A stretch of DNA of 64,000 nucleotides. Source: Elmis aenea. Taxonomy: Eukaryota; Arthropoda; Insecta; Coleoptera; Elmidae. The position numbers were made by a program, and so were the translations under genes. The stretch is taken from positions 6,762,640 to 6,826,639 of the forward strand of contig OX393581.1 in the NCBI GenBank assembly GCA_947652605.1. Reading direction: 5' to 3'. The notes beneath the pieces were generated by a model that had not been told where the DNA came from, ran no database searches, and saw only the letters and a list, made by a program, of their open reading frames with translations. This document shows, in pieces, positions 1 to 11,300 of this stretch (positions within the stretch are counted from its first letter, which is position 1; every line of letters starts with the position of its first letter).

Positions 1-1556
1 ACACCCTGTATATTTTTACATTTTTGGATTCCTCTTAAAATTTACTTTAAAAAATGTATAAGGTTATATGGGTCTTAAGTTAACCGTTTTCGTAAAATTT
101 ACATTTTTGTCAAAATTTTGAGCGATACAGCACTTTCAATTTTTTTTTACATTAAAGTTATTTAAAAAAGCGGTAAAATTTCGTTTAAAATTTAGATTGA
201 CAACAGATTAATTAACACTTTGCGCTAGCTACATTTTAAAAATATTATACAGGGTGTTTTTTACGCTTGGTCAAACTTGTGAAACTTTAAACATCGATAA
301 GTCAATTTTCTTAAATGCAACACCCTGTATATTTTTACATTTTCTTGTAGAGAATTTAATTGTCTTTCGAAATTATTAATCATGTCCTATACCTAAAGTT
401 AATATTTTTCGAGCTATCTCGATTTTTATTAGTATTACTAAGGCAATTAAAATATTTTAAAGTCGGCCATGGACGTAAGTCGTAATTTTTCAAAGAATTT
501 TTAAACCAAATAATAAAAAGGGCTGCAACTTTAATTTTAGTCCAATAATGTACCCCATTTTTCCGAAATGTATCGTATAAATTGTTCAAGAATATGTCCT
601 TGTTCTACGCACAGCCGTAGACGTTGTCTGAAAGACTCTAGCACCCTTTATAACATTTCGGGGGTTATACCATCAAAAGCAACACGAATCCTGTTCTGCA
701 CATCTTCAACAGTTGTTGGGGGGTCTTGATACACTTGCTTTATGGGTCCCCACAAAAATAAATCTATAGGGGTAAGATCAGGTGACGTAGGTGGCCAGGA
801 GATTGGTCTACCTCGCCCTATCCATCTATTAGGATATTCTGTGTTCGACAACTGCATTACTTGCTGTGTTGCTTTTAATGGTATAACCCCCGAAATGTTA
901 TCAAGAGTGCTAGAGTATTTGAGACAACATCTACGGCTGTGCGTAGAACATGAACAAGGATATAATTTTAAACAATTTATACGATAAATTTTGGGGAAAA
1001 GGGGTACATTATTGGACTAAAATTAAAGTTGCAGCCCTTTTTATTATTTTGTTTAAAAATTCTTTGAAAAATTACGACTTACGTCCATGGCCGACTTTAA
1101 AATATTTTAATTGCCTTAGTAATACTAATAAAAATCGAGATAGCTCGAAAAATATTAACTTTAGGTATAGGACATGCTTAATAATTTCGAAAGACAATTA
1201 AATTCTCTACAAGAAAATGTAAAAATATACAGGGTGTTGCATTTAAGAAAAATGACTTATCGATGTTTAAAGTTTCACAAGTTTGACCAAGCGTAAAAAA
1301 CACCCTGTATAATATTTTTTAAATGTAGCTAGCGGAAAGTGTTAATTAATCTATTGTCAATCTAAATTTTAAACGAAATTTTACCGCTTTTTTAAATAAC
1401 TTTAATGTAAAAAAAAATTGAAAGTGCTGTATCGCTCAAAATTTTCACAAAAATGTAAATTTTACGAAAACGGTTGACTTAAGACCCATATAACCTTAAA
1501 CATTTTTTAAAGTAAATTTTAAGAGGAATCCAAAAATGTAAAAATATACAGGGTGT
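1..1556. repeat. Large foldback (inverted-repeat) element with mariner/IS630-type transposase remnant
   Basis: Positions 1-685 reappear, inverted and nearly identical apart from small indels, at 866-1556. Both outer ends carry the ACACCCTGTATA word. Each arm also holds internal copies of that word (about 250 and 320, mirrored at about 1235 and 1300), so the arms are themselves composites. Each arm ends inward with the last codons of an IS630/Tc1-mariner-like transposase (GITPEML and following). The 180-bp spacer (686-865) reads on the minus strand as SPDLTPIDLFLWG, the signature around the last acidic residue of this family. No full ORF survives. The left end coincides with the window edge, so its target duplication cannot be seen. 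Confidence 0.75.
648..857 (-). pseudogene. IS630/Tc1-mariner-like transposase, C-terminal remnant
   Basis: A 69-codon open stretch contains WIGRGRPISWPPTSPDLT followed by DLFLWGPIK. This is the conserved block before the third catalytic acidic residue of IS630/mariner-type transposases. It lacks the N-terminal DNA-binding domain and the first two catalytic residues. It spans the spacer and the inner left arm of the foldback element, so it is a fossil and not a functional enzyme. A second partial copy runs on the plus strand from about 870 to 987. Confidence 0.6.
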
Positions 1557-1984
1557 TCTATTTAAAAAAATTAAATTTTTATATGTGCCGGTCAAACGAA
1601 ACACCCTGTATATTTGAAAATAATTTTAGGTTTTGTAGAAAATAGTTTCGCACAATATTTGTATTAAACATTTTTTGATATTTTCATTAATAAAGGAGCT
1701 ATCGAAGAATCTCAGGGTCGTGGTGCACCCTGTATTTGGGGTACACTAGAATCCAGTTACATCCGGTATACTCATTACTGTGTGCAAAGGATCAAATAAT
1801 TTTGGCAGAAGACGAACACTACATGATGTAAAATTAATAAAGAATTTGACAAGTGGTTTAGAGATTAATTTTGAAACAATAAAGTATATGGCAGTTGAAA
1901 AAACTGGTCAAGACATTGAAGCCTAAAAAAAAAGCCTTATGAACAACTGATTTGGTATAGTCTTCCAAACAGAATGTCTACATA
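1557..1984. other. Intergenic stretch with ACACCCTGTAT-type fragments
   Basis: No coding signal is seen. The block at about 1601-1735 begins and ends with the same CACCCTGTAT word in direct orientation. Its tail (from 'attaataaaggagctat' onward) resembles the blocks ending at about 39390 and 42740, so it is probably a worn member of the same repeat group. Confidence 0.4.
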
Positions 1985-2722
1985 CAGTGTGTCCAAAAGG
2001 TATGAAATATGCTATATATCTCATTAAATATCCACTTTAGGGAAAAATGCTTTAAATAAAAGTTCTTTGGTACTTAGTTTTCCACCATAAGACAAAAATA
2101 AAATATTTTTTTTCGAATAGCAAAAGCGCAATGAAAAACAATTGATTTTTTTTTAAATGGCGAGGTACTCCTGTAATATACTCATTTTTTTTTCAATGAT
2201 GGGGTCACCTTAAAAATTAAGTTTATGATAAAAGGCCGTAGAATATCGAAAATTTAAAAGATCGTATTAGAGAAATTACACCTGAAATGGTTGGGAATGT
2301 TATAAACGGATTTAAAAACCGAGTTTATCATTGCCAAGCTGTAAATGGTTCACAGTTTAAACACTTATTGTAGATTTCGTCATAAAATTTTAGTGCTTAT
2401 GATGTTTTAGTTACAAATAAATACTTAGCACTTAAAATAATTTGAGAGTATTTTTTACGATTTTCTCAAAAAGTTGCTTAAGTAAGGATACTAAAGTTTT
2501 GCATCATTGAAAAGAGAAAACAATTCTGTATCAAATGAGTATAATATAGGGGTACCTTGTCATTTAAAAAAATTCAATTTGTTTTTCATTGCGCTTTTGT
2601 TATTCGAAAAAAAATTTACATTTTGTATTATGTAAGTACCAAAAAACTTGTATTCAAAACATTTTTCCCTAAAGTGGATATTTACTGAGATATGTAGCAT
2701 ATTCCATACCTTTTGGATACTG
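1985..2722. mobile_element. Non-autonomous mariner-type element with TA target duplication
   Basis: The left terminus CAGTGTGTCCAAAAGGTATG is matched in inverted orientation by CAGTATCCAAAAGGTATGG at the right end, and similarity continues roughly 150 bp inward. The element is flanked by TA on both sides (1983-1984 and 2723-2724), the usual mariner/IS630 target duplication. Internally only the last 44 codons of a transposase remain (2242-2373). A second, truncated copy of the same family is at about 45120-45630. Confidence 0.7.
2242..2373 (+). pseudogene. Transposase C-terminal fragment (IS630/mariner-like)
   Basis: Forty-three codons plus a stop read NIENLKDRIREITPEMVGNV and onward. This is the typical end of IS630-type transposases, where an R-I-R/ITPEM helix follows the catalytic core. 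The rest of the enzyme is missing, so this is a remnant inside the 1985-2722 element. Confidence 0.5.
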
Positions 2723-2811
2723 TATTTAAACCCACACCAAACATGGATATGGATTCCATCTAGAAGCTACTGTTAAATGATATCATGATTTTGTTATTAA
2801 ATATTATTCTA

Positions 2812-4014
2812 CAGAGTCATTAAAAAAGTCTGTATCAAATGGAAAAACTTTTTATTATTGATATCTCAAATAATTTTATTCTTGATAAAAGTTGGTGCAT
2901 GGTCTAAAACTAATTTAAAGATGAAAAAAAGTTCAACTAAAAGTCATAGGACACTGGGTTTTAGCGATTTTTAAAATATTCGCAAGAGTAAAGTGCCCTT
3001 ATTTTAAGAGTATAAAAAAAATATATAGGAAAAAGGCCCCATTTAAATTTTGACGGTGGAATTCCAATTTTTATTTTTTAAGAAACTTTAACATTCAAAA
3101 AGTCTGCAACAAATGGAACATTTTTTATTATTGATTTTTCAGAAAACTTTATGTTACACTTGTCAGTAAATTTTTAAATTGAAATTTTGTAACGTAATTC
3201 AAAATTGATATAAAAGGCATAAAGCAAAAATAAAACTGAATTTAATGTTTATCTGTCAATCTAATTTGTAAGCATTAAAGCTTTATTTGTTAAATATGGC
3301 AGATAAATTAACTTTACTTGAAAGAGCTAAAGTTGTATTAATTTGTGGTGACTACTGCAAAACATCTAGAGAAACTGCATTAATTTTTAATGAAAGACAT
3401 TCTGACAAAACTGTTTCATTTAGTACAGTTGCAAGATTATTGATACAGTTTAAGGAGACTGGATCATTGGAAAACCAATACAAAAAGGAACATACCAAAT
3501 GGGTTGTTAATGAAGATAATTCTTTAAATGTATTACAAACATTGATAGAAAAACCAAAAGCATCTATTAAAACGGTAGTGATGAACAATTCATCTTTATT
3601 CTCAGTTCAAAGAATTTTAAAACACAACAAATACCATCTTTATAAACCAAAATTCATAAACAAACTTCAAGACCGAGATTATAATTTCCGATTTGAAGTT
3701 TGTTCGGTTCAAGGAAAAGTGGAAGAAAATATCCAATTTTTAAAACAGTTTTTATTTCCTGATATATTTCACATGAATTTTCTTATAATTTTTTTTTTAA
3801 TCTTTTAAAATAAGGGCACTTTACTCTTGCGAATATTTCAAAAATTAATTGCTAAAATCTAGAGTTCCATGACTTTATTATATGTATATAGAACTTTCTT
3901 TTCATCTTAAAATAGATTTTACACCATGCACCAACTTTTATTAAGAATAAAATTTTCTGAGAAATCAATAATAAATGTTTTATCCATTTGTTGCAGAATT
4001 TTTGAATGACGCTG
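2812..4014. mobile_element. Mariner/IS630-like element with ~200-bp TIRs
   Basis: The left end (CAGAGTCATTAAAAAAGTCTG) and the inverted right end (CAGCGTCATTCAAAAATTCTG) start inverted repeats that extend about 200 bp inward. Both arms include the GAGTAAAGTGCCC word. TA dinucleotides flank both ends (2810-2811 and 4015-4016). The interior carries a 5' transposase ORF (3287-3808) but no catalytic domain, so the element is internally deleted. A partial relative of the terminus is at about 44775-44880. Confidence 0.75.
3287..3808 (+). CDS. Transposase N-terminal half (helix-turn-helix), truncated
   Basis: This 173-residue reading frame begins with LTLLERAKVVLICGDYCKTS, the first helix-turn-helix seen in many insect transposon proteins (DUF4817-like region). 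A second HTH-like region follows (NSLNVLQTLIEKPKASIKTV, then VQRILKHNKYHLYKPKFINKLQ). These are the paired DNA-binding domains of IS630/mariner-type transposases. The first ATG in frame is at 3296. The catalytic DDE/D half is absent: the frame runs into the right inverted repeat and ends in hydrophobic codons read from the repeat. It could encode a DNA-binding-only protein but not an active transposase. It lies wholly within the 2812-4014 element. Confidence 0.6.
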   Translation: MLNMADKLTLLERAKVVLICGDYCKTSRETALIFNERHSDKTVSFSTVARLLIQFKETGSLENQYKKEHTKWVVNEDNSLNVLQTLIEKPKASIKTVVMNNSSLFSVQRILKHNKYHLYKPKFINKLQDRDYNFRFEVCSVQGKVEENIQFLKQFLFPDIFHMNFLIIFFLIF

Positions 4015-4016
4015 TA

Positions 4017-5286
4017 TATTGGTGTCAATTTACAAATAAAAAGTGCAACGGCAATCAATTTGATATTGATTTAAAAATATTACGGGCATATCTCTAAATA
4101 TTCATTTTTTTTTTTTTATTTATTTAAAAACTAATCAAATTGATTTTCGATCAAACCAATTTTCTGTGTTTATATTGTACAATACTGATTTTATAATTAA
4201 ATGTATTTTAATAAACTGATAGCTATGCTTATGAATTGCGGTGTAGGTGTATATAGTTAATTTTGACGCGAAACTTCTTTATCTCGCCGATGTTTGAACA
4301 GGTAATGGACCATACGGTATTCGGAGTATTTTTAGATTGTTGTCTTTTACTTAAATATCACGAAATTTAATTCATAATATATACATGGCCACAAACTTAA
4401 TGTTATTTTTAATTATTTACCAGTCGGGGCCTGGCAGGATTTAACGTTTGAAGTGGTATCAAAATTTTAATTAGTTTTTAATTAAATTTTTGTTTGTTAC
4501 TACAAAAATAATGCAAACATTTAAGGTTAATGGAATATAAATAAGTTAATTTTAAACTCACTTTTTCTGCAAAAGAGACTTTTTAAAAGTGCCAAAAATG
4601 GTGTTGGTTATATTTCGAGTATTAAAAAAGACATCAAAAATGTTAAATATCTCGCTTAAACGAAAAGATAGAGAAAAATTTTAAAGACATTTTTGGCATG
4701 GGTTTTTTGTCCTTAATAAGACAGCGATGTTCATTTTTTTTTTACTCATATAAATATTGATTTTTTATTTTAAATGGCAACCATACTTGGCTTTGACGAA
4801 TCGAAAGCTTATTTTTTGCGCTTTTCAAAAATATATAGTAGTAATTTGCTTATGGTTGCTATTTAAAATAAGAAAGTTAGGTGTAATATATCGGTATTGA
4901 TATGAGTAAAAAACAATTGAACATCGCCATCTTATTAAGGACAAAAAACCATTCCAAAAATGTCTGTAATATTTTTCTGTATCTTTTCGTTTAAGCGAGA
5001 TATTTAACATTTTTGAGAATTGACAAAAATCGGTTTTTGGCTATATTTCGAAAATTAAAAAATGTATCAAAAATCTGTTTACGGCAATAAATTTCTCTCG
5101 AAAAAATAAATCGAGACTACGCATTTAGTTTTTTTCTATCTCTGATAATAACCGAGATACCCTGTGTGGACATCGAAAATAGGCCACTCTGTACTTCGTG
5201 TACCATTAAGTAGAACAATATTTATTGAGCAACATTCGTTCAAGTTTTAAGGGAAAAAATTAGTGATAAATTATTTCGCTACTAAC
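4017..5286. other. Dynein intron or flank with a degenerate foldback repeat
   Basis: No exon of the dynein or other gene is recognised here. A foldback repeat occupies about 4611-5065. The left arm (TTAAATATCTCGCTTAAACG ... GACATTTTTGGCATGG) returns inverted at about 4850-5016, and a worn CCCTGTGTGG end lies near 5163. The next dynein exon (stalk) is expected to the left and is not visible, so this intron is longer than 5.2 kb. Confidence 0.5.
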
Positions 5287-5389
5287 TTGTAAAGCAGAAT
5301 CCGGCCAAGCGCTGAACCAATCGATGGTGCAACAATTGACCAGAGCAGGAAATTGTCTGAGCCGAGCACGGAATATCTCTCCAATGGGA
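5287..5389 (-). CDS. Dynein heavy chain exon (AAA4 end, before stalk)
   Basis: Entered in phase 2 (Ser), reading [20 protein letters not shown] then [15 protein letters not shown], a hallmark of all dynein heavy chains. The donor is GTTAGT. This is the last dynein exon visible; stalk, AAA5-6 and C-terminal exons must lie left of the window. Confidence 0.95.
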
Positions 5390-8300
5390 CTAGAAAGAGA
5401 AACAACTTATGTCAGTTGATTGTCATAGATTGGACTTTTGTTTTTACCTCATCGTAATAACGGTATGCAGATTGGCCCTAATTTGCTTTTGGTAAACGGA
5501 AAACAGGTTCGATTTGGTTGCCGCAAGGCCCATTTCCTGGACGACACCTTTCATGCCTTGAAATATTTTGTCCAGTTCTTCTGGGGCATATATGTTGGGG
5601 ACATCCCCCGAGTTCAAGATGTTATTCAGGTCTTCGAGAAAAGCTTCCGATTTGATCTAAAAATCGTAGACGGATTTATTGACAAAAATGTATCAATAAC
5701 AATAAAGAATTAATAAGAAAGTTTAATTGAAAAACGCTCTAATTATTCATTTCTTTGTTTTTATAAATTCCTATATAGTTTTTAGCTTCGTGCTGCTTCA
5801 TGAAAAAAAATTACCCCTGACGAAATAGTTCAAAGCTGTAAAACTGTTCAGCACGCTTATTGAAAAACAAAGTTATTCTTAGTAAAACACCAAGTTACAC
5901 ACAGTGTGTAGTGTATTTACATCATATTTAATTATTAATCAATATAGATATCTATAAGTTCCAATAAAAACGTTGTTTGAGATCATTAAATGCATAACCT
6001 AATATGAGTTTTAATTATACAGGGTGTGTAAAATTGGCGGAGGCGCTACACATGGCAATGTCCTTCGTAAAATTCTAAGTTGAAAATCTTAATACAAAAA
6101 TGTTGTACAATGGCCTCAGGAACCATTAAAAAAAAAACAAAATTTGGCAACATTGCATCCATTGATTTTCGTTTGAACATTTTTTTATCAGCAATTTTTA
6201 CTTAGGTATTGATAATATTTGTTCGAACTGAAATCCTCCAGTTCGTAAACAATCTTTTAGGTATCGTCTGCATTACTCGCTCCAGTTTTTCTGGTGTTAT
6301 TTGTAAAACCGCCTTATTAATTCTGTTTCTAACTTCCTCGGCATTTAGCGGAGGCGTTCCATAAACTTTTTGTTTGTTAAAGCCCCAAACAAAGAAATCT
6401 AATGGATTGGGATCAGGAGATCTCGCAGGCCATGAGATGGGACCGCCAAGACCAATCCATCTGTTTGGAAAGTTTTCCTCTAACCACTCTTACATTTCAG
6501 GCAAAATGAGCAGGAGCTCCATCATGCATAAACAACATATTTGGTTGTTCAACGGCATATCGTCAATGACTTGTTCCAACACGTTAAGGTATTCAACAGC
6601 ATCAAGGCGGTTTGGAAGGTAAATCGGTCCAATAACCCTGTGGTTTATTATGCCCAGCCAAACATTAACAGAAAACCCTTTTTTGGTGAACACATTCACG
6701 AAATGTATGCGGGTTTTCATTAGCCTAATAGTGCGTATTGTGAATATTAAACACCATCTCTAGTAAACATGCACTCGTCGCTCCAAATAATACGTCTCAA
6801 GAAGCCGTCATCTTCACAAATTCTGTTTAAAATAGTGTTGAATTTTCATAAAGGGGCTGAGCTTTGGAGACATGATATGGATACGATAGGTTTTCTTGTA
6901 GAACCAAATGAATCGTCTTGTTGCTGGGGATATTTAATGTTCCAGCCAACTGCCAGGTATTTATGAAGGGATCTACTTGTATTGCGTTCAAAATATTATC
7001 TTCCAATTAATTGTACTGTGCGCCTTTCTCTTGGTCGACCAGCATTGATCTTTCTTGCAACTAACGAACCACTTTCAAGAACACGTCGGTTTAACCTCCG
7101 AAATACATTTTCCTATCATGTATTATATTTAGTTGCTTTTTATATCAAAAACGTACATCACTTTTTATTCAAAAGCATGTCAATCATTCCAACCTATCTT
7201 TCTGAAGTCAAATATTAAAGCCCAAATTGCAAAACCATAAAGAAATTATAAAATAAAAGTCTAAAACATATTACTGAACAATTTTAAATTGGTAAATATT
7301 GCGGTGAAAATAAATACCGAAGAAACTAAAACTATGATCGTTACAATAGAGAACAAAGGGCACAACATCATTTTAAATGGGCTTAGGTTGGAACAGGTAG
7401 AAAGCTTTAAATATTTTGGAGTGATCATTGAGAAAAATGGAGGAATGGACAAGGAAATAAGCGAAAGGACTGGAAACGTGGGAAGAGTATTTAACAGTTT
7501 AAGAACAACATTTTTGGGAAATAGAGAAGTCCCAAAACAAACAAAAGGGGAAGTGGTCAAAAAAGTAGTAACTCCGGCACGGAAGTGAAACATGGACACT
7601 CACAAATAAAAATAGTAGCCGAGTTAATGCAGCAGAAATAGGATTTCTAAGAAAAATCCAAGGAAAAACCAAAAAAGATCAGAAATGAATCATAGAGAAC
7701 AATTAAAGATAAAATCAGTTGAAACAAAAATGAAAGAAAGACAGCTGGGATGGTTGGATCACATTTATAGGATGAAAGAAAAAAGTATAACCAGAAAAGC
7801 CTATGAAGCAAGATCACAGGGAAAAAACAAAAGAGGTACACAGAAAAATCTGGCAAGACGAAGTTAAAAAAGCAGCAACGGATAGAAACATCAAATGGAA
7901 AGACATAAAAAAGCTAGCACAAGACAGAAAAACATGAAAAAAAGTCTGCACAACTTAACAGTCCTACACCTAATAGTAGAAACACTCATGACTAAATAAA
8001 AAAATAAAAAATATTACGTTTAAAAATTATAGCACATACCGCAACATTGCGATTAATTTTCTAAACGTTGTTTTTATTGATTAAATCTCAAATCCTCTTT
8101 AATTCAAACAATAAATGGAGCTTAACGCAGAGTGGAGTTCAAATTGAAAATCACGTACGTTTGCGTATAAAAAAATCACTTTTATGACGAACACGTACAA
8201 CGGAAAACGAACAAATGAAACCGACTTTGAATGAAAAGTATAAAATTTTGTTCGCGGTCGCGTTTTCACATTCGAACTGCAGAAATTTTTTAATAAAATT

Positions 8301-11300
8301 TAAATCAACCGTTCATAAATACATTCATTTTGCTAGAAATGTTACTGGTCACGTTAAAAAACTTCTTGTGATGCATTTTAAGTTGAATTAAAGCTTACAA
8401 AAGTTTTAACTCGGAGGTCGCCAAGTTAAATGTATTTATTTTTGTCCCAAAACCTCCGTTTTCGTCTTCTGTTTTTTAACACTTCTTTCAAATCAGCAGA
8501 AATCACAACCAGTGCAATATTTCTCCTCTGAAAGTCAATTTCCTACGTAACGAATAATCGACAAGTTGCAACCGCTCCACGGGATTCAATTTCGCCAAGT
8601 AAAGGACCCCACAGACCAACGCGATATAGCGGGAGCAGAAATTTCGCGTTTATAGCGAAAATAGGAAACCGCGGGGGTTGACTAGATCAGCGCGGTTTAG
8701 AGGATGCGGAATATGTGTTATCGCGTTCAGAGGCAACCCAAGTGGTTCATATTTACGTTTTATGATCTGTATAGAATACTTTGTAATAATTGGGTTCCAA
8801 TACATCGTCAGATGAAGAGGAGGATCGGTTGTTATTAGCATTAGCAGAAGACGAAGATCGCTTCAGGTTAGTTTTTAAATAGTCGAATTACAGTGGCATC
8901 TTCAAACTATCAAATATGGGCTAAAGATTTGAAAATACTTGGATGAATATCCCAAGAGAGAGAAATATGCTTGGCCTAAACATAATATGTCCTTACGTCG
9001 TCATTGGTGATGAAGGTTTTGCTTTAAAAACATGTTTAATGAGACCGCTTCCCTACAGACAATCTAAATATGATGTCAGGAAAGAAATTTACAATACAAG
9101 ATTATGTACAAGCAAGAAGAACTGTAGAAAATGCTTTTGGCATTTTAGCTCAAAAATGGAGAATATTTTATAGACCCATTGAGCTTGCTGTTAAAAATAC
9201 AATATTAGTTGCTAACACGGCATGTGTTCTCCACAACTTTTTAAGAACAAAAAATTGCGATGAACAATATTTACAATTCTTAGATCCTCCGGAAAGAACA
9301 TTGGAAGCGTCTCAAAATTTTGTACTTGATCCCAGACGCGCATCAAGTATAGCATTTGAAGTACCCACACGAAAAATTTGCTTATCATTTCAATAATTAG
9401 GTTATACCCACTCCGCCTGACATTAATTATTTTAATTTACTTTACTGTTATTTTATTTACTTTTAAATGAATAACGTTACAACAAATGCTGATGCATGGT
9501 CGGAAAATAAAGGAGTTTGTTGCTAACATTGTTATGTTTTATTTGTTTTTTAGTGTGCAATAGTTGCTTCCAGACCTGTGTATTACGATTTGTTGGTAAA
9601 GTTGTACATCATAAGTACAACAAACTACTCGCACAAATATGTGTTTATACGAAAGAATGACAAAGATGCAACTACAATAAAAAAGGGCTAGAAACTGAAA
9701 CCAAAACCTTGGAACAGTCGCGCTGGGGTTGTTAATAACAAACCACCGAGAAATGTACAGCCAGTCGAAAAATAAAGGAGTTTGTTGTTAAAATTGTTGG
9801 GTCTACTTGTTCCTTACTGCGTAATAATTGCTCCAGACCTGTGTATTACGTAAAACAACGTTTAATCGTCCAGCCACCTTATAAAGACGATCATGAGCCA
9901 AAGTTAACGACAATAAACCTAAGAGTAACAAGCCCTCTTCTCCAATCTTCTCCAATCAGTTCCCAAGTCATCTTTTTTCCTCACGTTTTTGTGGTCTTCT
10001 TGACCCCAATCGAACAGTATTGGGTAGTTTTTTACAATGTTTATTAGCTTTTCTGCCAAAGACATTGCCTACAGCACGGTAAAAACCGTGCACGCAGCGA
10101 ACTGAAACTAGAACGCTGCAAAATACGGGATTTTTCTTGCCCGTCTGACACGATCATATCCCGCCAGCTATACAGATCCCGCGCCTTTTTCGCTTCCACT
10201 ACCGTAAACTCTTGACCGTACGGAAAAGCACTTGTGTGTAAAGGCGCCTTAAGTTTACGTCCAACCCAACGCGAGATTGAAACTACTCAAACAAAGATCC
10301 GCGGGGTGAATGTGTTTTAACTAAGGAACTTGAACACATACCTGTGTGTCTGAAAAGAGGAAAACTGTTTCTCTCCTGTAAAGGCCCGAGTTCAACATGA
10401 GTCCTCTGATATCTTCTCTCCATTCAAAATTACCGTAGCTTTTGCTTAATTCGATTTGGAAGCAGAAAAATTCAGCCATGTGAGTTGCCAGCCGAGTTAA
10501 GCTTTGTCGACCTTAACATTTAAAATTTATGAATAGAAATAAATTAAATAAACTTGCTTTCTGTTAATTTTTAATAGCATCGTAACCAGTGGCGTACGCA
10601 GAAAAATATTTCAGGGGGGGATGTTGTTTTAGTTTGCAAAAATAATACTGACTAATTTCAAACGTGGCATGGTAATGGTGCAATTAGAAAATGATCTATG
10701 GGGGCTAGACACCAAAAGTCAGTCGTAAGAAAGTGTTGCGGGGGGTCCAGGGAGGCAGCAGCCCCATAGACTTTTGTTTTTTAAATTTTTAGGGTCAAAC
10801 GTACCGAAAATTAGCATTTATGAGTAAAATGTACTAACATAGTATGTTTTATATGTATGGAAAAGCAGTTTTGAAATGCAGTAATTATAATTTTAGTTCT
10901 CTTCCAACTTTCAGGGGGGGATTTCTTCCCCTAATCCCCCCTTGCGTACGCCACTGATCGTAACCAATACGCATAGTAAATCTTATCTTTAAAAACCTTT
11001 TTTTAAATTTAACAATGAATAATGAAGTAAAATACCATGTGTAATACATCAATAGATTCAGAAAAATAAAAGCTATTTGATTATGTAAAAGGCAAAAATT
11101 GCGCCCTTAAGAAAAAATAAAGTTGGTGGTCATAAAACAAAAACGAGTCGATGTGGGAAAAATTTGTGACCACCATCCGATTTGGCTTAAAAAGTTGCTT
11201 GAGCAATGTTTTTACACATTTGAAATATTTTATACTTTAAAGGAGTTGAAGTCGATTTTCAAAAATCGTATTTTCATAATTTTCTTGGATACCGTTTGAA

